64,000 nucleotides of DNA. Source: Desmodus rotundus (taxonomy: Eukaryota > Chordata > Mammalia > Chiroptera > Phyllostomidae). The stretch spans positions 133,113,318 through 133,177,317 of the forward strand of contig NC_071392.1 of assembly GCF_022682495.2 (NCBI RefSeq), in the 5' to 3' direction. Below the pieces are notes generated by a model. It ran no database searches and had not been told where the DNA came from. It saw only the letters and a list, made by a program, of their open reading frames with translations. Both the position numbers and the translations under genes were made by a program. Of this stretch, positions 34,324 to 47,312 are shown one piece after another; position 1 is the first letter of the stretch; every line of letters begins with the position of its first letter.

Positions 34324-35216
34324 GTTATATTTTTGCTTGCTTGTTCATTTTGGTGATTAGGTACCAGTTAAAAGTGAGATCATATGGTATTTGTCCCTCA
34401 CTGCCTGGCTTATATCACTTAGCATAATGCTCTCCAGTTCCATCCATGCTGTCACCAAAGGGTATAAGCTCCTTCTTTTCTTTCTGCTGCATAGTATTCC
34501 ATTGTGTAAATGTACCATAGTGTTTTTGATCCACTCATTTACTGATGGGCACTTAAGTTACTTCCAGCATTGGCTATTGTAAATTGTGCTGCTATGAACA
34601 TTGGAGTGCACAGGTTCTTTTGGATTGGTGTTTCAGGATTCTTAGGATATAATCCTAGCAGTGAAATTGCTGGGTCAAAAGGCAGTTCCATTTTTAGTTT
34701 TCTGAGAAAATTCCATAGTGTTTTCCATAGTGGTTGCACCAGTCTGCAATCCCACCAACAGTGCACTAGGGTTCCCTTTTCTCCACAACCTCTCTAACAC
34801 TTGTTGTTTGTTGCTTTGGTTATGATGGCCATTCTGACCTGTGTGAAGTGGTATCTCATTGTGGTTTTAATTTGCATCTCTCTGATGGCTAATGATACTG
34901 AGCATCTTTTCATATGTCTCTGGACCCTTTGTATGTCCTCCTTGGAGAAGTGTCTGTTCAAGTCCTTTGCTCATTTTTTAATAGACTGACAGTGAGCAGA
35001 GAGGAGAGGGGACGGGATAATGGGGGAAAAGGGTGAAGGGTTTACAGGAACAATTATAAAGGACACCTGGACAATAACAAGAGAGGGGTGGAAACAGAGG
35101 AAGGAAGTGGAGAGGGCTGGGGTGGTGGGGAGGGGTGGTGGGAAAAGGCAGAAAACTGTACTTAACAACAATTTAAAAATATTAAAGAAAAATGAAAAAA
35201 TAAATGAGATTAAAAA
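34324..35216 (+). mobile_element. 5'-truncated LINE-1 with 5' inversion (twin priming)
   Basis: Two halves of one L1 in opposite orientation: 34324-34982 is minus-strand ORF2 C-terminal region plus about 50 bases of 3' UTR (minus-strand [48 protein letters not shown]), and 34983-35216 is the remaining G-rich 3' UTR and A-rich tail in plus orientation (GACAGTGAGCAGAGAGG..., TTTACAGGAACAATTATAAAGGACAC). Flanked by a perfect 13-bp duplication, so it is a single insertion event. It is close in sequence to the L1 at 8482. Non-coding. Confidence 0.92.
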
Positions 35217-35229
35217 AGAAATATAATTG
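35217..35229. repeat. 13-bp target-site duplication, right (agaaatataattg)
   Basis: Exact repeat of 34311-34323; also the point where the host L1M sequence resumes. Confidence 0.85.
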
Positions 35230-35289
35230 ATTTTTGCATGCAGATTTATTATCCTACAGCCTTGCTGAATTCATTTATTCATTCTATTA

Positions 35290-35316
35290 GTGTGTGTATG
35301 TGTGTGTGTGTGTGTA
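35290..35316. repeat. (TG)n microsatellite
   Basis: TG repeats with one TATG interruption, just left of the hAT insertion. Confidence 0.9.
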
Positions 35317-35326
35317 TTTCTTAGGA

Positions 35327-35516
35327 CAGGGGTATCAAACTCATTTTTACCAGGGGCCACGTCAGCCTTGCTGTTGCCTTCAAAAGGCCGAGTGTAATTT
35401 TAGGACTGTATAAATGTAACTACTCCTTAACAGTTAAGCAAGAGCTCAATGCTGCCACTGGGTAGAAACAAGGTACCAGGCTGGATTTGGCCCGCAGGCC
35501 TTGTTTGCCACCTGTG
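35327..35516 (+). mobile_element. Non-autonomous hAT element, 190 bp
   Basis: Begins CAGGGGTATCAAAC and ends GTTTGCCACCTGTG, imperfect inverted repeats. Flanked by tcttagga (35319-35326) and tcttaggg (35517-35524), 7 of 8 bases alike; 8-bp duplications are typical of hAT. No coding capacity. Confidence 0.78.
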
Positions 35517-35715
35517 TCTTAGGGTTTTCTATATACAAGATCATGTTTTCTATAAATACAAATAACTTTTCTTTATTTCCAGCGTGGATGCCTTTTAAAT
35601 AATTTTCTTACCTAACTGCCCTGGTTAGAATATCTACTACACCATTCATCAAATAGATGCAGTGAGAATGGACATCCTTGTGCCGTTCCTGATCTTAGGG
35701 AGAACATGAGAGTTT

Positions 35716-38700
35716 AAAAGGGATATGTTTATTGTTTCTTTGGTGGGAAGAAAGCCGAAGCCAATGATGTGACATCCAAACCCCAGAGCAACCTTTTCTC
35801 AAAACATTTTTGGACATTCGTGAATTAGTGTGAGGATGCTCAAGGTACTCAGAGATCAGAGGCTCTGGGAAAGAACTTACCCATCACCACATGAATTGGG
35901 TCATTCCCTCAGCTTCAAGCCCTCAGCAAATGTGATCAAAATATAAAGCCCCCTTTACTCTGACCAACACAACATTCTGCTTCCAGCCCACAGATCACAA
36001 GGGGCTGCTTTTACATGTGCTTCCTGTAATGGGGAGACTGAGGGGAGAACAACCCATCAAGAAACTCTGGCACATTTATGATCCACAAGACGAAGGAAAA
36101 TGTTGGAGGGTTGTAGAAAGAAGTGACTTACCAGCTATATCAATCACGCCTTTAAGATGTTGTGGTCTGAGTATGTAATGGCTGTCTTAGTTGTGACCCT
36201 GATAAGCCTCAAATCCACAACACTGCAGTTTGTACAACGGCTGGCTTAATGAGGTTGATGCAGATGCTCTACAGCAGTTATTAACTCCTCACAATGAGCT
36301 TTTAGTGAATGAGGGTTCAGTAAGTTGCCACTGGCAAGTGATGACAGTGGGAGCATCAAGGCTGCATCAGACTCGTGTGCATAAAGTACTCTCAGAACAC
36401 AGGACATTCATGCAGCACTCTGAAAGAGGACCAAACATGATGGCCAAAGCTCAGAAACAAGTCTACACAGAATGGTATTTGTCCATCCCAAGAATTTACA
36501 AGGGACTGGGGAGCAGGGTGGGTAGGATGGAATAGAAGGATACTAAAAACTGCTCTTTCTGAGGCAACCAGCTGCTTGTTTCAGAAGAGGATAAACTGAA
36601 TCAAGTCTCCATACTCTAGTACTCCCCTCCTCTACAGCTTTTGCAATGCTTTGGAGCAGAAGTAAAAGCTGAGTCACTGCACTCATAGATAACAAGATCG
36701 GTAGAAATGCATAATTTATGCAAGCCATACCATTAAGGTAGGAATTACTGCAATGATTGAAATATGCACACATATGATTAAAACAGGTATGCAAGAGACG
36801 GCAGCCATACTGTTCCCAGTATGACTTAGGAATGCATTTGCTAGAAATAGATTCTTTTTTCAGTATTAAAAAGAAATTCTTGGATAAAACCATAGCCTTA
36901 ATACACTTTAGGTTTAATCAACATCACCCATGATGCCAAACAGAATAATCATCTCCCTCCCATGCTGGAATCCAGCTACACAGTTATGTTACCTTAGAAC
37001 AAAGCAGAAATTTACTAGGGAAAATACATCTTTACTGAATTGGGGTAACAAGGGTACTGAATCTGTTCCTTTGGAATCATGAAAACAGAGAGGGAAGATC
37101 TGAGGTCATATCTAATCTTTGTATTTTACAGATATGGAGTAGGAGATCAATCAAGGACAGAAATTGCCCCAAGGTCTGGATACAAACCCAAGTGTGCTCC
37201 TTCTCCATATAGGAAGAGAAAACATTAGCTCAGAGGCAACAGAGCACCATTTAACATTCATGAATGACCAGCCTCAAATATAAAGCACAACACCGTTTTG
37301 AGGATGTTACCTACCTCCAAAGTACAAATTATTCTTTCATCTCATTCACTTTGCCTAACCATTTAAAAATGCAAGTAATATTTATTAAAGTTATATTTTT
37401 AAGCGAAGTGAGCAAATGACTATTATGGCTTAAAGATGTGTTTCCAACATATACATATAACTCTTACTCTCAAAGAATTATCACATGAGGAAACTGGGTC
37501 ATAAAATGCTATCTTCAAAATAAAAATGAGCCTCCCACCTCAATATTCTTCTTAGGAAAGTGCTAGAAAGAAACTGTGTGTATGCAGGCATGGGTGCGGG
37601 GAGGTCAGGTTAAAATATTTTATGGAAAAACACCAAGAAATTTCCCAAGACTGCAAAAAGAAATCAAGATTCCCATTTTTCCCTCAAAGGGATTGCTTGA
37701 AAGCCCACACCAGCCTCAACTCTGCCTGAAAGACTTAGAGCTTCTGGTGCTGCTAAGGCTAGCCTCCACTGCATTTGAAAGTGTTTCCTTCTCACCTGGG
37801 AAATCTGGCTCTCAGGTTTGGGTGAAAGTGAGCCTGCTAGGTGGTGCTGAGTTCTGCTGTGCTATTTCCCAGCCTATGACCAGAAATAAGTTAAAGGGGA
37901 AAACTATTTCTTTTGGAACTTCCCATGTCTTCTGGAATGTTATCACACCAGGAAAGTAATAAACATAGGAATACCATTATTATTCATTCTATTCATTCTA
38001 GGCTAAAACAAAATGCATATGCTTTAGTTTGGTTCCTTGAAAATGAAATTATCCACCTGCACATAAGAGCAACATTGAAGCTTTTAACATGTCCGTGTTC
38101 TGTATTAAGAAAAAAAAAATCCAGTGATCATTCAATTATGGGAGTCTACAGACCACCCACCAATGTGGGATGGAGATCTGGATGAGTTACATACAGCAGT
38201 CGCAACAGATACTTTTCTTTTTTTTTTACATTTTTGCTTGGACAACAGAATTACTACTACTTCTTAGGGCACAGGAAACTGATCTGAAAGCATTTTGTAA
38301 ATTCTAGAGCCTCATACATCATTGCTTTTATATTACTGACTCATTTTAATCATGATCTTACTAAAATATTTGGTAAAGATCAACTGAAAATTAAAACTTA
38401 AAATAAACTTAAAATCTACTCATTAAAAAAGTGTGAAATGAAAGTCAAGTCATTCTGATAATTTCCTTAAAAAAACACTTAATAAGATGACAAATTTCTC
38501 AAATGCTGACTGGGTTGAAGGTACCATGTCAGCTGCTGGGAGGAGTCTGAGGCAGAATAAAGCATAGCTCCTGCCTTGCAGCAATGACCTCTTAGGGGCA
38601 GGGGACAGCTACGCAGAGCAAGGCCAGGGAAGAGGAGCATACGGCTCCTGCAGCGGGACAGCAAGTGCCCCATGGGGACCAAGGGGAAGATGAAGGCACT

Positions 38701-40324
38701 GGTTCTTGATAAAAAGACCATGCTGAACACGTTCAACACAAGACTCCAGTGCTGAAAAAAATGGTATTCTATTTTAATATCTGATTAATAAAAAGCTCTT
38801 TTCTGCTAAAATTTCTCTAGGCCATAGGGGTTTTCCTTTGGAAAACCTAGGAAAGAATGTTTTTCCATGGAAGAACAAAAGAAAAACTGTATGATTTCTA
38901 TAGAAAACAGTATTCTCTCTAAAATGTGTTCCAGTAAATAGCATTAATAGCTGAAAAATCTGCAATTAATACACTACCACTTATTGCTATGTATTGAAAA
39001 GAAATTAACATACAAGAAGAGATTATTCCCCACAAGGAGAGTACTCTCTCACAGAAACAAAACTTGCAATTTAAAGTGCTTTGCCTGACATTATTTCCTT
39101 GTATCCAAACTATCCTTTATGGATCATAAACCACAGTCAAGATTTCAAATCTCTTATATTGAAAATCACTCGTTTCCAAATGGGAGTTAAAGCACCACCC
39201 TCTCCTAGTACTATTTAGCACTTGAAATTCCACTGTCTTTCAGCTCTCCTCTGCCTAAAGAAAAATGTGAATTTTTTAAAAACCTTCATAGACTTCTAAA
39301 TAGAAAAAGATGGTCTTGCAGGTCAACAGTGATATTTCAAACAATAAATCCCGTCTGCAGTGCCTGCACCATGCCTACTGAAGGCCTAACTGTCTTCGCC
39401 TTTCCAAGTCCCCAAAAAGAACAACAATGACCTTATTTCACGAAATAAGAAGCTCAAGCCTGAAAACGCTAGGTGGTCACTGACTCAAGGATGCAGCGAC
39501 TTAAGTGCAAGGCCAGGGCTGAAGCTCTAAAATAGATGTCCCTCTTGCCCAGGCTGCCTGTGAGACAGCCAGGGCAAATAGCCTTCGATGAATAATTAAG
39601 CATTTAAGGGGCATACAAACCTCAAATACATCACCCTCCATGCCTGAACAGGGCAGTGGGTTAGAAAATGCCTCTGGTGGTGAGCTGGAGTCTAAAACAG
39701 TCCATGCTCTGGAAGTAAGACACCCTGATCCCTCTCTCCTCACAGATGAGGCTCCAGACAGCTGAAGGAAGCAATGATCTGTGCCCGTGTACCAATTCTT
39801 CACCACACATGCCATTTTCTCACCATTTTTCTTCCTCTCAGCTACTTGAGTGGCAGGCATGGGAGGAAGAGAACCACCCTGACCCCCTCCCTCCCTCTGT
39901 TCATGCTTCAGTGCTTTGGGCTTTGTGGGTGCAGACTTACACTACTTATTCAATTGGGCTTTCAGACTAAATCAATCTCAGATGTCTTTCATATTGACAC
40001 TGAACTAAGCAGATTTCTCCATATTTTACTTCTTAATTTTTAAAATATAAATGCAGAAAAATGCAGAAATTTTTAAGTTTGAACCATACAAAATCACCCC
40101 CCCCACCTTTTTGAAAAACAGTTCAATATCAGCAATTTTCATCTAGTTCAATGTGAACATTTGCCTCTTATATTAATCTCCCTGGTTACATTTGTGTATG
40201 TTTTAATTTCCTTGGTTAAATTGACAGAGCTAGTCTTCTATACTTTTTTTGATTATTAAGTTTGTCATTTAATTTACATTGCCTGCCTCTTCTTCCTGGT
40301 GTCATCTGCACAGTACTCCTCGAG
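35716..40324. other. Intronic sequence, no gene
   Basis: Only a MIR-like fragment (about 37110-37210, minus: TTTTACAGATATGGAGTAGGAGATCAATCAAGG) is recognised. Open frames such as 36230-36535 (plus), 36543-36893 (minus) and 37576-37959 (plus) show no motifs and no splice context. Confidence 0.5.
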
Positions 40325-40540
40325 AACAGCTTCTTAATCTGAGCACTAGTGACACTTTGGATTGTAAACTCCTTGTCTTGGACCTGTGAAACACAGGAAG
40401 TCGATGACATTCCTGGCCTCTACCCACTAGATGCCAGACTACCTCACTCCCCCATTTGTGACAACCAAAATGTCTCCAGACATTGGTCCCCAAAGTAGGG
40501 GTGGTGGCAACTCCCCCACCACCCATGTCTCAGGAATCAC
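40325..40540 (-). mobile_element. MER5A (hAT-Charlie derivative)
   Basis: CCTGGCCTCTACCCACTAGATGCCAG, then TGTGACAACCAAAATGTCTCCAGACATTG, in the order of the MER5A reverse complement. A pan-mammalian, ancient element. Confidence 0.8.
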
Positions 40541-42200
40541 TGTTCTAGGAAAATGAAATTGGCTGGCTCACCACTCTAGAAGGTTAAAGCCTGCACTGAA
40601 GTTGATAGTTGGAGCCAGAGTCTCAACCAGAATGGTTCGGCTCAGCTACTTTGGTCACTCGTTCTTCACCATGTGGCCACCTGGTTTTAAGGTCTTGATC
40701 TTTAAAAAAATTTTTCTATTAATCCACACATTTACTGAGGGCCTGCTGTGTCTGGGAGAAGACCAGATGCACTCCAGTTAGTCTACTAAGGAAGATTCTG
40801 GAGGCCACAGTAAGTCTTTCTAGAGACAGACCTCAGGGCAAAAGAACATTTTCTCTACTGAAACTTGCAGGTCAGCTTATATACTATATCACATGGTAAC
40901 AGTTTTTAAAAAAATCCAATTTTCCACATATACTGAGTTGCTATTATATTGCATTTTATGCTTTATTTCATGTAGCATGTGCTTATTAAACACTTACAGC
41001 TATATACAGATAACTCATATTTTTTCACTTGTAGCATTTAAAAGTCTTTACACCTTTAACTTCAAAAAGAGATATCAAACAAAACTCTAGTTTCTGGCCT
41101 CTCAGGTAGTCTTTTTCCTGTCTGGATCAGCCTCCCATGCTATCATCTTACCCTTTTTAAAACTGTGAAACAAGTTCACTGCACATGTGTTAAACCTCAT
41201 AACTGAAACCCCAACCATCTGTTACCTTCTACATATTTCTACTTTCCTTATTTAGGTGTAAGTGGGTTCAGTCTGCAGCTTAGTGAAAATAATTATTGGA
41301 TTTACAGCTGTAAAAGAAAGAAAAAAATTGCAAATATATTGTTTTGGGGCGGTATCTAAAGTCTCATAGCCACTGATGGCTGGACAAAGTTATAATACAT
41401 TTTTTTTTCGATAAAACTTGGACTGATCTCTGGCTTGTACATTCTCATGAAACTTTGTAGGAAACACTCAGAAACCACTGTATATTACTTGTTGGCATTA
41501 ACACTAATTATATAACAGATTCTACATTTGATGACCCTGAATTTGTATAGTAAGTGATGATAATAAGAATTAACATTAACTTAATAACATGTCAGGAGGA
41601 GGTTAATACATACTACCTACCTTGTAGCTATTATTCCAGCAAACCTAAGTCAAATCAAGTTTTGTTTATTGCAGTATACCTTTATACTCAATAAAATATC
41701 CTTAATGTAAATAAACTCAAACCAATAAAATTATATTTTTAGAAAAATAAGAATGTTTTTAAGTGTCAAATTACTTTCAAAAACAAAGAGCAACAAAATT
41801 GACTAACAAATATATAAAATATCAGGGACCTTTAGAAGTTCTAGTTTAACAAATGTAAAAACATTTACACTTTATATATCAACTGTTTGAATTCCAACAG
41901 GTAGAAAATACGTTCTCAAGTGGAGAGAAAACATACCTAGAAATCTTTCCCACGCATTTCTACTTCCTAACAGGCAAGAATTCTTTGGGGGACAACCCCT
42001 GCTGTATCTAGCCTGCCCTTGTGCAACAATGTCCACAGTGAAGAGAGGGATCATATCCTACCTTGCTCCACCCCCCCCACGTTTCCTCAATTCATCTTCT
42101 TGCTTCTTGCTTCTTCTTCTGAATCAACTTTTGCTTTCAGAGATAATGGGTATAGTGTCATCAGAAGTCTCTACCTTCTCAGGGCATTTACCACTCAGCA
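40541..42200. other. Intronic sequence, no gene
   Basis: AT-rich; no repeat or exon recognised. Confidence 0.5.
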
Positions 42201-42225
42201 TTATATTTTACCTGTCCAAAGTATT

Positions 42226-42325
42226 TCATATACACACATACAAATATACGCACAATATACACAAAACACATATACATACATGTACATAAATATATACATA
42301 TGTACACACATATAAATAATTTTAC
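42226..42325. repeat. Degenerate (CA/TA)n microsatellite
   Basis: Alternating purine-pyrimidine run of ACAC, ATAC and ATAT units. The Tyr/Thr/His-rich open frames here are artefacts. Confidence 0.85.
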
Positions 42326-42339
42326 ACACATACACAAAC

Positions 42340-42780
42340 CCCATCCATATCTCAGTCTTTGTTAGGCCCTCATCACCTTGCCCCTGGGCTACTACAGTAA
42401 TCCCCTTTCTGTGCTTGTTGTCATCATTCTCTCCTGATTATAATCCAACCCACATAATGACTGTAGTTTAAGCTTCTTAAAATGCTTTTTTTGTCATGTT
42501 GAGTGTTGTGCTCAAAAATCTTCAACAGCTCCCCATTATCCACTGGATAAAAAAGACTGAATCAAGGCTCTCTACAGTGCACATATGTGGCACTAAATCA
42601 AAATCACTATGGTCGCTGTTCCTTGAACATGGCTTGAGAAGGTCTGTGTCTTTGACACGTGACATTCCACCCTGCTTCTCCTCCTACCATCTAAATCCTA
42701 TTCATCTTTGAAATTCCTGCTCAAATTCTACTTCCTCCAAGAGCTCCTTTCAAACCAACTTAACTAGAGGAGTATTCAAC
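42340..42780 (+). repeat. Ancient L2-like repeat remnant
   Basis: CAACAGCTCCCCATTATCCACTGGATAAAAAAGACTGAATC and the later TTCAAATTCTACTTCCTCCAAGAGCTCCTTTCA resemble old L2-lineage text. Heavily diverged. Confidence 0.4.
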
Positions 42781-43500
42781 CCAGGAAAATTCCTGTAACT
42801 TGTGTATCACTAATTTGGCCTTTTGCACAAGTTGATGGATATTATAGATTCTCATTTACATGCATCATACTACTGTATATACCTTTCAGAACCTAATTAG
42901 GTCTTTACTATAGTAAGGAAAAATATTCCAAGAGAAATGTTTACTGAACCTTTAGCGACATTTAGTAAAGAACAATGTGACCCTAGTAATAAAATGTTTA
43001 AAAATAAATCAGAGGATCCAAGAATGCTCAATAAGGGGGTCCTTAGAGGTCCTCAGGTCCAGCTCATTCACTTGACCATCTGTGGTCCGGCAAGTCCCCA
43101 CTGGCAGTGTGTAACAAAGCTGAATCTAGCACCCATGTCTTTTAGCTTCCAATAAGAAGACTGCCAGCCGTAAAAGTCAAACGCTGGATATATTTTGAAG
43201 CTATCTTATATCCTATAGTCTTGGAAGATAGATTTCCCCATTTTTAAAAACCTTAGGAATAAGGCCTGGACTTAGTCCTATTTTTACTTACTGTACAACC
43301 CTATAGTTTTTAAGAATTGTTTTTAAATGAAGCTTTTAAGTTAGCCTTATAAATTTCCTGCACTGAAACATCCCAAAGTTAATATTTAATCCTTTAAACA
43401 TCAAGTAGACCTTTAAATTTATAAATATGCACTTTATCCTGCTAGAATTACATTAAAATCCCATGAATTTAAGACACTGGTTTAAAAAAATACTTTCTGC
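42781..43500. other. Intronic sequence, no gene
   Basis: No repeat or exon recognised. Confidence 0.5.
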
Positions 43501-43646
43501 CTTGGATGGTGTGGCTCATTGGATTGAGTACCAGCCTACCAATCAAAGGATCACAGGTTCGATTCCAGGTCTAGGGCACACTGATGTTTCTCTCCTCCTC
43601 TTTCTCCCTCTGTTCCCCTCTCTAAAAGTAAAATAAATCTAAAAAA
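43501..43646 (+). mobile_element. Ves-type tRNA-derived SINE (short)
   Basis: A-box region TGTGGCTCATTGGATTGAG, B-box region CACAGGTTCGATTCCAGG, then the CTGATGTTTCTCTC pyrimidine stretch and A-rich tail. It lacks the middle of longer Ves copies. Confidence 0.85.
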
Positions 43647-45995
43647 ATATTTTAAAAAGTCTTCATGTACAGAACATATATTTTGAGATGTATTACAATT
43701 ATGTCCCTGGATATGAGATAAACAAGGTCCCTACTTTGCCATCTTAATTCTTCATTCTCTGAAACCAAATACTCATTTATGTTCAGCCTTAGACATATTT
43801 ATAAATTTATGTGACTCTAACATATATGGTTCTAGTTAAAAGTAAATTTTCAGCAAAGATCAATTCTTTGTCTGAGAAAAAGTGATGCAATTATTACATA
43901 TCACTGCATGATACAGGCTGTCTGGGGCTATTAAAGGAGTCAGGTATGGCCAATTTACAAGTATCACCCCTGCAGCTTGATTTCATAGCTCACTGAGGGG
44001 CCCCTTGAGATATTTTTTACAAATGACTATTATTATATTATTCCATCATGTACCTTATGAGAGGAGGTTGTAACATCTGTTAAGAAAATCATGAACTATT
44101 TTGACTTCTTTGATAGAATATTACTTTATATGTAATGTTTAAAATTGTTTTAACATTGGTATAGCAAAAAGGTTCATTAAAATATAAAATTAAATGAAAA
44201 CAAAATGTTCCTAGAACAAGTTAATTACTCTTGGCTACAAAGAAAGTAACAAAAATTAAGAGAAAAAGAAAAGAAACATTACAAGTGCATTTAATAGCTG
44301 AAATATATAAACCAGTGTTGATCATGTACTGCCAGTGCCTAGCACAGTACCTTGCAGAGTAGTCACCATCTGAGTCAGGTTCTTACTTGCAGACAATAAA
44401 ATCCACTCTGCTGAGATTAAGAGGAAGGGGATTTGTATCATGACATAAGATGGCTTATAGAATTTCTACAAGTGCCAGGGAACCAACTGTGAACCCTCTA
44501 TAGCCAGGAACAAGGTGGCAAGCAGAAACACCCAGGCACACCACAGCAGTTCCTGCAGATTCTGCTGCCTGCTCATGTCACCAGCAATGCAGGTGCCTGA
44601 GCAAAACTTCTACAACAGCTGCCACCCATTACTCCTCATGTCTGCTTTCCAGAGCCACATAGCTGCCTCTGCCAGATGGAATCTGGATCCATGACAATCC
44701 AGCTGCAAGGAGTTAGTGACACACAGAGCCCAGCTTTCTCGCTTCTATCATTTATAAGTCATGGTAGGTGGGGCAAGGAACAGGTAAAGTGAGTCAAGGG
44801 CCAGGGACACACAAGAATGTTTTGGAATCACACAAGAGTTAATTAAACATATTATTATGTTTGACCCATAGTGTGGGGAGAGGTTATTTCTCCACATGTT
44901 CTGAAATTTCTCAATGCCTAACTACATTTTTAGTGAAATCATTGTGTTCAAAAGAAAATATATGGAGGAAGAAACAGAGTCAACATTTAAGATACCAGAA
45001 AAATAAAACTGGTTACTCAAACTGTTGCTGTCCTTCTTCTCACCCTCTTCAGTATCATTACAAGGGCTCACACTTAACTGAAGGCCATTGTGTCCTGGCT
45101 CCAAAATGAGTCCATTACATGTTTTACCTCCTCAAAGTCTTCAAACAACCCTCTGAGGTAGGCACTATAATTACCTAATTTTACAGGTAAGGTAACCAAG
45201 GCATATCAAGGCCAAACGACTTGAGTAAGGGTATAGCCAAGACTGGAGCTCACACAGGCTGTCTTGAAGTCCATGCTCTGAACTGTACACAATTTCACAC
45301 TACATTATACTATATCATAACTTTATATTATTATGATTCTGATTTGTAACTGGATTGTTATATCCAGAAAAAATAATACATATTCCTCCAGTGGAGAGAG
45401 CCTCATGCTTTTCAGGTGTATTACAGGATGAGATAATGACATTACAGATGAAAATGACAAAGACCAGTATTTCCCAGAACTTTTACATGCAAATTTGCAC
45501 AACAATAATTCTGCATTAATACAAGCTTTTCATTTAAAGAGAATTCAACTTTGATGTGTAACAGACAAATTACATTAAGACATTAAATCTGTAAGTCACA
45601 GTTAAAACACAGCTTATTTTAAGCAAAGAAAACCTTCCAGTCTTTGATACATGTTCTTAGAAACATGAAAATAAAATTGCTTTCCTCAACTGTCCTTTTC
45701 CATTTCACACATATTAATCTTTCCATATGTTTTAAATAATGATGAAATTAACTGGAACTGTTCTTAATAAATCCAAATCATAACTTCTTTCATGTCCAAA
45801 TATTTTTGGGAAGACTGAGGTAAAAAATCTGCTTAAGCATTAGGAAAATCTAAGAACTAGGAACTGCTTTAGAAGAGAAATTAAAAGGTGATGAACTAGG
45901 AAGCAACTATGAAAGGTATTTGCCGGTTGGGTGTGAGACAGTATTCCAAAAAGGAGGATTCTGAGATCAGATGAGACCAGGGTCAGAGCCCAGGT
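43647..45995. other. Intronic sequence, no gene
   Basis: A MIR-like remnant lies at about 45130-45290 (minus: CCCTCTGAGGTAGGCACTATAATTACC with TTTTACAGGTAAGG). Nothing else recognised. Confidence 0.45.
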
Positions 45996-46011
45996 AAAAC
46001 AAGACTGAAGG
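45996..46011. repeat. Target-site duplication of a Ves SINE, left
   Basis: aaaacaagactgaagg; 15 of 16 bases match 46289-46304. Confidence 0.8.
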
Positions 46012-46288
46012 CGTCCTGGCCAGTGTGGCATGGTTAGAGCGTCTTCTGTACCCAAAGGGCTGTGGGTTCGATTTCCGGTTGGGCCACGTGCCTGTTTGAT
46101 CCCCAGTTCAATCCCAGTTGTGTGTTCGATCTCCAGTTCCAGGCACAGGAACATACGATTCCCCAGTCTAGGCATGTACAGGAACCAACTAATCCCTGCT
46201 TCTCTCTCACATCCATGTTTCTCTCTCCCCCTTCCTCTCTCTCCAAAAACAGTGAAAAAATGTCCTCAGGTGAGGATAAAATAAAAAT
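46012..46288 (+). mobile_element. Ves-type tRNA-derived SINE
   Basis: A-box region GTGTGGCATGGTTAGAGCG, B-box region GGGTTCGATTTCCGG (about 46064-46078), then a partly duplicated GATCCCCAGTTC / GATCTCCAGTTCC middle, a CTCTC-rich tail and A-rich end. Flanked by a 16-bp duplication with one mismatch (right copy 46289-46304). RNA polymerase III type promoter, non-coding. Confidence 0.9.
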
Positions 46289-46304
46289 AAAACAAGACGG
46301 AAGG

Positions 46305-47038
46305 AAGGAATAGGACCAAGGACTGTTTGCTTGACACATTTGTCAACTGTGAATCAATGAAAAAAGATATACCCTATGGAATAAGCTAGGCCTGCCTGTA
46401 AATTCTAAGTCTTTATAAAAAATATGTGGCGTTGGACAAAAGTTCTCAGTATTTTTTGAATCTTACTTATTTATACAATAGGTTATAATATTTCTTTAAC
46501 TGAACTGCAAAGAAGAATCAATGGGACAGCATCATGCAGTTCCCAGCAGAGTTTGGCACTGTGGGTGACAGGGGAACAAAGACTCTCTGCCCTCCCCCGG
46601 ACACAAAGCAGCTGTGCAGAGGAGGGCCAACCGGAAGACCTTTCATAGGCAGGCTGGGCAGTCCCACAAGCACCCCAAATTTCATTCATAATTTACAGTT
46701 ATTCTGAGAGTCTTTATGACCCCAATTATTTTTCTAAACCATTAAACAGAATCAATTTTTGAAAAATTTATAGTTGAGGGAAAATAAAGCCATTTCAAAG
46801 TATTTTTTTCAATCACATTAAAAAACCATAAACTTACACTGTGGGCAATACTATTTGATAAGGTCATTGTTTTAGCTATTATATTATTAAAGTTATTAGA
46901 ATAACTAAAACTGGTCCAACCAATATTAAAAACAGTTGATTTGGAATGTCACATTTTGAATTCTGGCTATTTATTGTAATTTACTATTATTTAAATATAG
47001 AGGTGACTATATTTGTTTACATAATTAATTTGCTATCA
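46305..47038. other. Intronic sequence, no gene
   Basis: No repeat or exon recognised. Confidence 0.5.
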
Positions 47039-47046
47039 TATTAGAT
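47039..47046. repeat. 8-bp target-site duplication, left (tattagat)
   Basis: Repeated exactly at 47313-47320. Confidence 0.8.
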
Positions 47047-47312
47047 CAGCAATTGTTAACCTTTTTCACCTTGTGGCACAAATAAGCTAATTACTAATGT
47101 TCTGTGGCATAGCAAAAAATGTATTTTTTGCTGCTCTGACAAAAAGCCAGATATAATTTTGATTCATTTACACTGACAGCTATTGTTATGTTGGCTGTTG
47201 TCATTTTTTTAATTTGACAAGCTAACAAAAAGAGGTCAGTGCCTATGACTAAATAGTCAGGTACTGTATGATTTACAAATTCTGTGGCGCACCACGGCAG
47301 ACAGGTTGAATG
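47047..47312 (+). mobile_element. Non-autonomous hAT element, 266 bp
   Basis: Starts CAGCAATTGTTAACC and ends AGGTTGAATG; terminal inverted repeats are decayed, but an exact 8-bp duplication (tattagat) flanks it, as hAT transposases leave. The internal text (CTTGTGGCACAAATAAGC, ATTTGACAAGCTAA, GGTCAGTGCCTATGACTAAATAGTCAGG) has no coding capacity. Confidence 0.8.

Larger units (their letters stand above)
32225..35715 (-). mobile_element. Ancient LINE-1 (L1M type), split by three later insertions
   Basis: Minus-strand L1 in order: 3' UTR (32225-32480), ORF2 C-terminus (KRWKQPKCLPIGKRVNKMW and ATWMNLENMPSERS near 32500-32700), Cys-rich upstream part (MKRCFSLLVTREMQIKAT near 33250), then further ORF2 text to about 34310, resuming at 35230-35326 and 35525-35715 (GAATGGACATCCTTGTGCCGTTCCTGATCTTAG). 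Interrupted by a Ves SINE (32807-33087), a twin-primed L1 (34324-35216) and a hAT element (35327-35516). Non-coding. Confidence 0.8.

Noticed and set aside
36230..36535. Plus-strand frame of 101 codons
   Set aside because: No start context, no domain, no splice sites, within a long intron.
42019..42315. Thr/Tyr/His-rich frames
   Set aside because: Explained by the CA/TA microsatellite.
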